Source: Candidatus Phascolarctobacterium caballi (GTDB lineage Bacteria; Bacillota; Negativicutes; Acidaminococcales; Acidaminococcaceae). From it: a DNA stretch of 5,129 bases. The stretch covers positions 1 to 5,129 of the forward strand of contig JAGHTS010000135.1 in the NCBI GenBank assembly GCA_018065225.1. The letters are read 5' to 3'. Position numbers and translations under genes: made by a program. The notes under the pieces are model-generated. The model was not told the DNA's origin. It did not search any database and saw only the letters and a program-made list of their open reading frames with translations. Shown in pieces: positions 1-5,129 of the stretch (position 1 is its first letter; each line of letters starts with the position of its first letter).

Positions 1-1
1 A

Positions 2-241
2 TATAAAGCATTGTTGGCAATGGATGGGGTGGAACTTGAATTTGAGGATAAGGCATTGTCGGCGATTGCAGATTTGGCGTTGAAACGAAAAACAGGAGCC
101 AGAGGTTTAAGGGCGATTATTGAAAATATTATGCGGGATGTAATGTATGATATTCCCAGTCAGGGAAATATTAAGAAAGTTGTTGTTACAGAACAAACTG
201 TTACGAAAAAACAGCAGCCAGATGTAATATTTAAGGATTAA
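2..241 (+). CDS. clpX: ClpX, ATP-dependent unfoldase of the ClpXP protease (3' end only)
   Basis: This is the C-terminal fragment of ClpX, the AAA+ hexamer that unfolds tagged proteins and feeds them to ClpP in the cytoplasm. The reading frame is already open at base 2, so the first in-frame start-like codon (TTG at 11) is not the gene start. The 79 visible residues are the small C-terminal AAA+ subdomain. They carry the family signature RKTGARGLR, whose Arg is the sensor-2 residue contacting nucleotide, followed by the MYDIPS segment that is near-identical across ClpX proteins. The Walker motifs, zinc-binding domain and ClpP-contacting loop lie upstream of the window. The tail after the last conserved strand is short and ends in VIFKD. 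A hairpin follows the stop at once, and lon begins 50 bases on, a classic clpX-lon arrangement. Identification is very secure; only the partial extent limits it. Confidence 0.96.
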   Translation, partial: YKALLAMDGVELEFEDKALSAIADLALKRKTGARGLRAIIENIMRDVMYDIPSQGNIKKVVVTEQTVTKKQQPDVIFKD

Positions 242-244
242 ATT

Positions 245-274
245 AACGGGAATGATATTAACATTCCCGTTTTT
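245..274 (+). terminator. Hairpin with T tail between clpX and lon (terminator or attenuator)
   Basis: The arms ACGGGAATG (246-254) and CATTCCCGT (262-270) are perfectly complementary around a 7-base loop. One further A-T pair (245/271) is possible, and the 3' arm runs into five T residues (270-274). This is the form of an intrinsic terminator for clpX. The T tract is short, and the lon ribosome binding site begins only 7 bases later, so a complete stop would leave lon without transcription unless it has a promoter inside clpX. Partial termination that lowers lon relative to clpX, or an mRNA-stability hairpin, is equally plausible. Confidence 0.72.
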
Positions 275-280
275 AGCAAA

Positions 281-285
281 AGAGG
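281..285 (+). promoter_or_regulatory. Ribosome binding site of lon
   Basis: AGAGG lies 6 bases before the ATG at 292. This supports that ATG as the lon start and places the ribosome site just downstream of the clpX-lon hairpin. Confidence 0.7.
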
Positions 286-291
286 TAGAAA

Positions 292-2610
292 ATGGATTTG
301 ACAAAGAGGTTACCAATATTAGTCGTACGGGGAATGATAATTTTTCCGGGTATGGTTATTAATCTTGATGTTGGCAGACAAAAATCATTAAAAGCTATTG
401 AAGCAGTAATGGGCGGTGATCGCAAATTATTGTTGGTGGCACAAAAAAATGGAGAAGTCAATGAAGCCACTCCCAATGATTTGTTTAGGCATGGGACTAT
501 GGCAGTTATCAAACAGGTAATGAAACTGCCTAACGGTGCGTTACGGCTTGTAGTAGAAGGATTGGAACGTGTAGAAATAGGTGATGTGCGTGATGCAGAT
601 GCCAATCAAGGGTATATTGATTGTGCGTATGATATATTGAATTTTATGCGTGTTGCTGGTCCGGATGAGGAAGTGTTACGGACAATGCTTATTGAAAGTT
701 TTGAGCAGTGGGCACAACTTACAAAAAAAGTTCAAGATGATGTGGTGAATGCCTTTAAACAACAGAAAAACCCTGTGGCAGTTGGTGATATGATTTCCGG
801 ATATTTACCAATTTCATTGGAAGAAAAGGAAAATTTGTTGGGTGAAGTGGATGTTAAACGTCGTTTGATACATTTGTTGCATTTGCTGACCAAAGAAGTG
901 GAATTTGCTAAAATCCGTAAAAATATTGAAGATGAAACGAAAACACAAATTGATAAAAATCAAAAAGATTATTATTTGCGGGAAAAAATAAAGGTAATTC
1001 ATAAGGAACTTGGTGATGGGGAAGATGTGCTTGATGAGATTGCCAAATACCGTAAAAAAGCAGCAGAATTGCCATTGCCAAAGGATGTGGCAGACAAGGT
1101 TGCCAGTGAGTTGAACCGCTTGGAAAAATTACCTACTGCGACACCGGAAGGTGGAGTTATTCGTGATTATTTGGATGCATTATTGGGGTTGCCTTGGGGA
1201 AAAGTTGAAGAAGAAAATTATGATATAAAATTTGCAGAAACGGTATTGAACCGTGACCATTACGGATTGGAAACGGTTAAAGAGCGTATTCTGGAATTTT
1301 TGGCTGTACGGACATTAAAAAAGGACGGACATTCGCCGATTATTTGTTTGGTAGGACCTCCCGGAGTTGGGAAAACCAGTTTGGCATCAAGTGTGGCAGA
1401 AGCAATAGGACGTAAATATTATCGTTTAAGTTTGGGCGGTGTGCATGATGAAGCTGAAATTCGCGGGCATCGTCGTACTTATGTAGGTGCGATTTCAGGT
1501 AGGATAATTCATGCTGTACAATCTTGCGGTTGTCTTAACCCGTTGATTTGTATGGATGAAATTGATAAATTAGGCAAGGATTCTCATGGTGACCCGGGAA
1601 GCGCTTTGTTGGAAGCGTTGGACCCTGCACAAAACAGTACTTTTAGTGACCATTATATCGAATTTCCTTTTGATTTAAGTAAAGTATTTTGGATTGTGAC
1701 AGCCAATAGTACTGAAACAATACCTTTGGCATTGCGCGACCGTATGGAAATTATTGAGTTAAGCAGTTATACAGAAGAAGAAAAATTGCAGATTGCAGTA
1801 CAGCATTTGTTCCCACGTCAGTTGCAGGAAAACGGGCTTAATGAAAGTATTCTTAAAATAGATGAGGATGCAATTCGTCGTATTATCCGTGATTATACTA
1901 TGGAAAGCGGTGTACGGAATTTGGAAAGAAAACTTGCAGAATTGTGTCGCAAAGTTGCTTTGAAAATAGCTAATGGGGAAATAACTAAAATTAAAATTTC
2001 TGTACGAAATTTGACAAAAGTATTGGGACCCGCAATTTTTGTACGTGATAAAAATGAAATTGAAGGTGAAGTTGGGACTGTTAATGGGCTGGCTTGGACA
2101 AGTGTTGGCGGGGAATTGTTGAAAGTGGAAGTTGTAACTTTTGGAGGTAAAGGCAATCTTGCTTTGACAGGGCAGTTGGGTGATGTGATGAAGGAATCAG
2201 CACAGGCAGGATTTACCTATATTCGTAGTAGGGCTAAAAGTTTAGGGATAAGGCAGAATGTCTTTGAAACTGAAGATATTCATATTCATTGCCCGGCTGG
2301 GGCAATTCCTAAAGATGGGCCCAGCGCTGGAGTTACTATGATTACCGCTATGGTATCGGCATTGACAGGGCGTAAGACAAAAAAAGCGTTGGCAATGACG
2401 GGTGAAATTACATTAAGTGGCAAAGTTTTGGCGGTAGGTGGAATTAAAGAAAAAATGTTGGCGGCACATAGGGCAGGCATTAAAACCGTATTATTACCTG
2501 AAAACAATTTGCAAGATTTGGAAAAATTGCCACAAAATGTTAAAGATGAAATGAAATTTGTGGGAGTGAAACGGGTGGATGAAGTTTTGAAACTGGCATT
2601 GGAAAAGTAA
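292..2610 (+). CDS. lon: Lon, ATP-dependent serine protease (LonA type)
   Basis: Lon is a cytoplasmic homohexameric AAA+ protease that unfolds and degrades misfolded and specific regulatory proteins. At 772 residues it is close to E. coli Lon (784). Domains in order are the N-terminal substrate-binding domain (about 6-200), a helical linker (200-300), the AAA+ module (about 300-585) and the C-terminal protease (about 590-772). Walker A is GPPGVGKT (355-362, K361), Walker B is LICMDEID (D422/E423), the arginine finger is R484 in LRDRME, and sensor 2 is R542 in SGVRNLER. The pore-loop aromatic is Y397. The protease dyad is S678 in PKDGPSAG plus K721 in GGIKEK. The absence of a transmembrane segment near Walker A makes it LonA, not LonB. 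The start is supported by AGAGG 6 bases upstream. An oddity is H385 where the family almost always has Arg (GGVRDEAEIRG). The gene lies between clpX and engB. Confidence 0.98.
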   Translation: MDLTKRLPILVVRGMIIFPGMVINLDVGRQKSLKAIEAVMGGDRKLLLVAQKNGEVNEATPNDLFRHGTMAVIKQVMKLPNGALRLVVEGLERVEIGDVRDADANQGYIDCAYDILNFMRVAGPDEEVLRTMLIESFEQWAQLTKKVQDDVVNAFKQQKNPVAVGDMISGYLPISLEEKENLLGEVDVKRRLIHLLHLLTKEVEFAKIRKNIEDETKTQIDKNQKDYYLREKIKVIHKELGDGEDVLDEIAKYRKKAAELPLPKDVADKVASELNRLEKLPTATPEGGVIRDYLDALLGLPWGKVEEENYDIKFAETVLNRDHYGLETVKERILEFLAVRTLKKDGHSPIICLVGPPGVGKTSLASSVAEAIGRKYYRLSLGGVHDEAEIRGHRRTYVGAISGRIIHAVQSCGCLNPLICMDEIDKLGKDSHGDPGSALLEALDPAQNSTFSDHYIEFPFDLSKVFWIVTANSTETIPLALRDRMEIIELSSYTEEEKLQIAVQHLFPRQLQENGLNESILKIDEDAIRRIIRDYTMESGVRNLERKLAELCRKVALKIANGEITKIKISVRNLTKVLGPAIFVRDKNEIEGEVGTVNGLAWTSVGGELLKVEVVTFGGKGNLALTGQLGDVMKESAQAGFTYIRSRAKSLGIRQNVFETEDIHIHCPAGAIPKDGPSAGVTMITAMVSALTGRKTKKALAMTGEITLSGKVLAVGGIKEKMLAAHRAGIKTVLLPENNLQDLEKLPQNVKDEMKFVGVKRVDEVLKLALEK

Positions 2611-2633
2611 TTATTCTTTCGTATAGTTAACAG

Positions 2634-3263
2634 ATGAGAAATTGGAATATTATTAAAGCAAAATATGTGACAAGTGCAGTTAAACCGGAGCAGTATCCTG
2701 TGGCATTGACACAGGTGGCATTTATCGGCCGCAGTAATGTCGGCAAATCTTCATTGATAAATTCTTTGTGCAGGCAAAATGGTTTGGCACGGGTAAGTAG
2801 TACTCCGGGAAAAACACAAACTATAAATTTTTATGAAATAGATGCCAAATGTACGGATGAAAATTCTGATTTGCGGTTGAAGTTTCATTTTGTGGATTTG
2901 CCCGGTTATGGTTTTGCTAAAACGAGTAAAACAGATAAAGATGTGTGGAGCGGATTTATTGGCAAATATTTGGAAAAAGCACAGGGTATTGTGACGGTGT
3001 GTCAGTTGATTGATATCCGTCATAAACCGTTGGCAAATGATTTGCAGTGTTTTGAGTGGTTAAAAGATTGTGGTCGTAATGTTTTGTTGGTATTGACCAA
3101 ATCAGATAAATTAAGCAAAAATCAGGCAATGGCCCAACGGGCATTGTTTAAGAAAGAATTAAATTTACAAGATAAAGAAATTGTTTTATATTCGTCATTG
3201 GATAATGCTGAACGGGGAAAACTTATAAATCGTTTGATGGAGGATATTTTACCTGAATGCTAA
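2634..3263 (+). CDS. engB: EngB/YsxC/YihA, ribosome-assembly GTPase
   Basis: EngB is a small TRAFAC-class GTPase needed for late assembly of the 50S ribosomal subunit, and is usually essential. The 209 residues carry every GTPase motif: G1 GRSNVGKSS (32-40, K38), G2 with T57 and TPGKTQTINFY (57-67), G3 DLPGYG (88-93), G4 TKSD (155-158) and G5 YSS (186-188). Length is typical. An extra stretch rich in polar residues (about 70-84) lengthens the segment between G2 and G3 by roughly 11 residues over the E. coli and B. subtilis proteins as I remember them. The ATG at 2634 is the earliest possible start because an in-frame TAA ends at 2630, and it fits the family N terminus. No convincing Shine-Dalgarno lies in the 23 bases after lon. 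The 3' end overlaps the next gene by 7 bases. Identification is secure. Confidence 0.97.
   Translation: MRNWNIIKAKYVTSAVKPEQYPVALTQVAFIGRSNVGKSSLINSLCRQNGLARVSSTPGKTQTINFYEIDAKCTDENSDLRLKFHFVDLPGYGFAKTSKTDKDVWSGFIGKYLEKAQGIVTVCQLIDIRHKPLANDLQCFEWLKDCGRNVLLVLTKSDKLSKNQAMAQRALFKKELNLQDKEIVLYSSLDNAERGKLINRLMEDILPEC
3239..3243 (+). promoter_or_regulatory. Ribosome binding site candidate for the ATG start of the AbrB-like gene
   Basis: GGAGG lies inside the end of engB, 13 bases before the ATG at 3257. The sequence is strong but the spacing is longer than usual. It competes with a better-spaced site at 3271-3277 that would serve a TTG start. Confidence 0.4.
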
Positions 3264-4291
3264 AATTGGGAAGGAGGCTGATATTGTTCGTTGTGGCGGC
3301 AATTATCGGCTTTATTTTTTTCCAATTAAATATTCCTATTCCGTTTATGTTTGCCGCCCTTATTGTTGGAGTGATTGCAGCAGATATGCGTGACCCGTGG
3401 GATGACTGGCCTGTAAGTTATCGTAATGTCGGACTAATGGTGGTTGGTTATGCTATTGGTTCCAATGTTACGTTGGCAGCATGTTATGATTTTGCAGACC
3501 AGTTTGGTATGATTTTGGTGTCTACTGTGTTTATGATTGGGGTGGGTGTTTTAATTGCGTGGTTGATTGCCAAGTTTTTGCACGAAGATTTTTTAAGTTG
3601 CATTTTGGGGATGATGCCCGGCGGTATGAGTTTGGTAATGGTAATTGTACATGATAACAAGCGTTTTGACCCTAATGTGGTGATGGTTATGCAAATTATC
3701 CGTTATTTTGGTGTAGTTTTTACTTTACCGTTTTTGGTAATTACTTTGTTTGATGCTCATGTGACGGAAGTTATACGGCAGGTTGACCCAAATGCTTTAC
3801 ATTGGTTGTGTTTTTTGCCTTTGGCATTGAGTGGGGCATTATTCTTTTTGAAATTTCATATTCCAATTCCGTGGCTTTTGGGACCGGTAGTGCCTACGGC
3901 ATTGTGTGCAATCTTTGTGCAGCCGGTCAGTCCGTTGCCCACATTGTTGTTGTGGTCGGCACAAATTTTTGTGGGTATCAGTATGGGGATGTTGATGGAT
4001 TTGCGACGGGTATGGGAAGCAAAAAAACTTTTGCCTGCCATGCTTTTGGGAACGGCGTTTTTAATTGCGGCAAGTTATTTTGCCGCAAAAATGATGGGAA
4101 TGTGGTATGGTGTTGATATTATTACGGGCTTTTTGGCGATGAGCCCGGGAGGTATTAGTGAAATGAACATTGCAGGATTGTCTATGGGGGCTGATACTCC
4201 TACAATTTTGGCATATCAGCTTTTAAGAGTATTTGCAATTTCTTGGACAATACCTTTGATTTTAAAATTTGAGCATAAATTTGGTTTTTAG
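3257..4291 (+). CDS. AbrB-family multi-pass inner-membrane protein (putative transporter)
   Basis: This 344-residue, very hydrophobic protein has about ten membrane segments and belongs to the AbrB family (Pfam AbrB, often mis-named ammonia monooxygenase or AbrB regulator). It is unrelated to the Bacillus DNA-binding AbrB. The family signature is a tandem duplication. IPIP at 26-29 recurs at 202-205, PGG(M/I)S at 121-125 recurs at 297-301, and the pattern D-Q-R-P (D138, Q146, R149, P158) recurs at D313, Q321, R324, P333. That is an offset of 175-176 residues throughout. The molecular function of the family is not established; transport is inferred from topology. The ATG overlaps the engB stop (ATGCTAA), implying translational coupling in a lon-engB-abrB transcription unit. 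An in-frame TTG at 3284 is an alternative start, giving 335 residues. The ATG is preferred because it supplies a basic N terminus (KLGRR) suited to a cytoplasmic end. A strong terminator follows. Confidence 0.88.
   Translation: MLKLGRRLILFVVAAIIGFIFFQLNIPIPFMFAALIVGVIAADMRDPWDDWPVSYRNVGLMVVGYAIGSNVTLAACYDFADQFGMILVSTVFMIGVGVLIAWLIAKFLHEDFLSCILGMMPGGMSLVMVIVHDNKRFDPNVVMVMQIIRYFGVVFTLPFLVITLFDAHVTEVIRQVDPNALHWLCFLPLALSGALFFLKFHIPIPWLLGPVVPTALCAIFVQPVSPLPTLLLWSAQIFVGISMGMLMDLRRVWEAKKLLPAMLLGTAFLIAASYFAAKMMGMWYGVDIITGFLAMSPGGISEMNIAGLSMGADTPTILAYQLLRVFAISWTIPLILKFEHKFGF
3271..3277 (+). promoter_or_regulatory. Shine-Dalgarno-like AAGGAGG inside the AbrB-like gene
   Basis: This is a full-consensus AAGGAGG, encoding the Arg-Arg pair of the longer reading frame. 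It lies 6 bases before an in-frame TTG at 3284, which is ideal spacing. It may set the true start, shortening the protein by nine residues, or it may be a by-product of two AGG Arg codons. Confidence 0.4.
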
Positions 4292-4304
4292 GTTAGTGAA
4301 TTGG

Positions 4305-4351
4305 CAACAAAAAAGCAGATGTTTATAAAATAAACATCTGCTTTTTTGTTG
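4305..4351. terminator. Bidirectional intrinsic terminator between convergent genes
   Basis: Arms 4305-4325 and 4331-4351 are perfectly complementary over 21 bases with a 5-base loop (TAAAA). The core GCAGATGTTTA is flanked by six A on the left and six T on the right, so RNA from either strand forms a stem followed by a U tract. It begins 13 bases after the AbrB-like stop and ends 9 bases before the stop of the opposing gene, so it serves both. Confidence 0.95.
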
Positions 4352-4360
4352 ATTAAATAA

Positions 4361-5086
4361 TTATTTAGATTTCTTTTTGCTTCTGGAAGCAATTAATTTG
4401 GTGGCATAAGCACGCATTGCTTCGTTGGGTTGACGCAAATAATCTTCAAGTGGTAATGCAAATGCCCGCTTTACATCTACTTCTTGGCTAAATTCCATAA
4501 CATTGTAACGGGGGTATCCAGAAATTTCGTATCCTTTTAATATATCAGTATCTTTTTCAAAATAAAAATATACTTCTTTATCAGATTTGTAGCGTTTGTC
4601 GTAATCGTAGCCGGTGTAATCGTCAAAACCGCTTTCGGGCATACTGTCTTCAAAATAGGGAACAAAAGTTTCACGGAAATTTTTAACCATGCCTAACAGT
4701 TCCGGCAGGCGGTCATAGGTTTTGTTGACATAATCAATGCTGAACCATTGGTTTTCTTTGGCAAAGGTATTGATGTCTTTGATGATTCTGCCATTGCCGT
4801 CATAGGTGGTTTGCCGTTCTGCACACAAGGCACTGGTTTCATTATATTCGTAACGGTTATAATGAATTCTTTCTTCCGGTTCCAATTGTTGATATGCCTC
4901 ATTGCTTAATACTTCACCCATATCAATTTTTTGTATTAATACTATATGAACATTATGTTTTGAAGGGTTCAACAAATCTTCAAAAATTTTTTTGGAACGT
5001 TCTCCCGTTTCGTAAGCAAAACTTATAGCATTTACACCGCAAACACATAAAGCAATAGCGGTACAAACAAATTTATTCAAGTTCAT
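4361..5086 (-). CDS. Predicted exported protein of unknown function
   Basis: I do not recognise this 241-residue protein at family level. It begins with a Sec-type signal peptide: a Lys at 5, a hydrophobic core at about 6-19, and plausible cleavage after VNA (20) or SFA (24). C14 and C16 are preceded by Leu and Val, so there is no proper lipobox. The mature part has no further membrane span, is rich in Tyr, Asp, Glu and Lys, has one Cys (C88), and ends in a basic tail (SRSKKKSK). The pattern TYDGNGR (94-100), then WFSIDYVNKTYDRLP (114-128), then a strand-rich stretch ending FALPLEDYL (209-217), loosely recalls periplasmic LolA-like or DUF4412-like beta folds. That is a guess from layout only. 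The ATG has a strong GAGGAG site 6 bases upstream and a consensus -10 box beyond it. It appears monocistronic here and converges on the AbrB-like gene. Confidence 0.85.
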   Translation of the reverse strand: MNLNKFVCTAIALCVCGVNAISFAYETGERSKKIFEDLLNPSKHNVHIVLIQKIDMGEVLSNEAYQQLEPEERIHYNRYEYNETSALCAERQTTYDGNGRIIKDINTFAKENQWFSIDYVNKTYDRLPELLGMVKNFRETFVPYFEDSMPESGFDDYTGYDYDKRYKSDKEVYFYFEKDTDILKGYEISGYPRYNVMEFSQEVDVKRAFALPLEDYLRQPNEAMRAYATKLIASRSKKKSK

Positions 5087-5092
5087 TTCAAG

Positions 5093-5098
5093 CTCCTC
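5093..5098 (-). promoter_or_regulatory. Ribosome binding site of the exported-protein gene
   Basis: Read on the - strand this is GAGGAG, 6 bases before the ATG at 5086-5084. It is the best Shine-Dalgarno attached to an unambiguous start in the window and fixes the start of this gene. Confidence 0.85.
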
Positions 5099-5122
5099 TA
5101 TATTTAAAATAAATTACTAAAT

Positions 5123-5128
5123 ATTATA
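5123..5128 (-). promoter_or_regulatory. Likely -10 box of the exported-protein promoter
   Basis: On the - strand this reads TATAAT, the exact sigma-70/sigma-A consensus. It would start transcription near 5116 and give a leader of about 30 bases before the ATG. The matching -35 element would lie beyond the window edge, so the call rests on the -10 box, its position and the absence of any other gene between. The surrounding DNA is very AT-rich, which raises the chance of a random match. Confidence 0.5.
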
Positions 5129-5129
5129 A

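Noticed and set aside
201..230. Promoter for lon inside clpX (TTACGA and TAATAT, 18-base spacer)
   Set aside because: The -35 match is only three of six bases and AT-rich coding DNA yields such pairs by chance; kept only as a possibility within the hairpin finding.
107..316. Open frame of 69 codons on the - strand across the end of clpX and the clpX-lon gap
   Set aside because: It is antisense to the conserved ClpX end, runs through the terminator hairpin, has low-complexity Asn/Ile/Phe-rich content, and shows no family resemblance.
722..731. A-run (ACAAAAAAAG) in lon, and similar ones near 441 and 2379, as programmed frameshift sites
   Set aside because: The reading frame of Lon is intact and full length through all of them, they do not fit the X XXY YYZ slippery pattern in frame, and no downstream stimulatory structure was seen.
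3802..4116. Open frame of 104 codons on the + strand inside the AbrB-like gene
   Set aside because: It overlaps the conserved second repeat of the AbrB-like protein in another frame; the Gly/Cys/Phe-rich product looks like a frame-shifted shadow, and no ribosome site precedes it.
4693..4902. Open frame of 69 codons on the - strand within the exported-protein gene
   Set aside because: It lies wholly inside the larger gene in a different frame. The larger gene has a signal peptide, ribosome site and promoter; this one has none.
5045..5048. Lipoprotein lipobox at C14 or C16 of the exported protein
   Set aside because: The residue before each Cys is Leu or Val rather than Gly, Ala or Ser, so signal peptidase II cleavage is unlikely; a standard signal peptide explains the region better.

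Overview
This AT-rich window looks like an ordinary bacterial chromosome segment. It holds the 3' end of clpX, a complete lon gene, engB (ysxC/yihA) and an AbrB-family membrane protein gene, all on the + strand. A convergent gene for a predicted exported protein of unknown function lies on the - strand. The order clpX-lon-engB matches the Bacillus-type neighbourhood (clpX-lonB-lonA-ysxC) better than the E. coli one (clpX-lon-hupB), and the EngB G2/G3 region reads like Firmicutes YsxC. A Gram-negative-type duplicated AbrB protein next to a Firmicutes-like protease block suggests a diderm Firmicute (Negativicutes-like). That assignment is inference from gene order and remembered family sequences. 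TGG encodes Trp throughout and all five visible stops are TAA or TAG, so nothing points to an altered genetic code.

Layout: 2-241 is the ClpX C-terminal domain. Positions 245-274 form a hairpin with a short T tail, squeezed between clpX and the lon ribosome binding site. Lon (292-2610) is full length with all ATPase and protease catalytic residues. EngB (2634-3263) follows after 23 bases and overlaps the AbrB-like gene (3257-4291) by 7 bases. A perfect 21-bp stem with A and T tracts (4305-4351) separates the two convergent transcription units. The exported protein (5086-4361, - strand) has a strong ribosome binding site and a consensus -10 box at the window edge.

Function: ClpX (unfoldase of ClpXP) and Lon are the two ATP-dependent protein quality-control machines. 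EngB is a GTPase for large ribosomal subunit assembly, so the block is a growth and stress housekeeping cluster. The AbrB-like membrane protein appears translationally coupled to EngB, but its role in that company is unknown.

I found no mobile element, CRISPR array, RNA gene or evident new biological system. The points most worth a second look are the hairpin directly before lon, the ambiguous start of the AbrB-like gene, the unrecognised exported protein, and small departures from family consensus in Lon and EngB.
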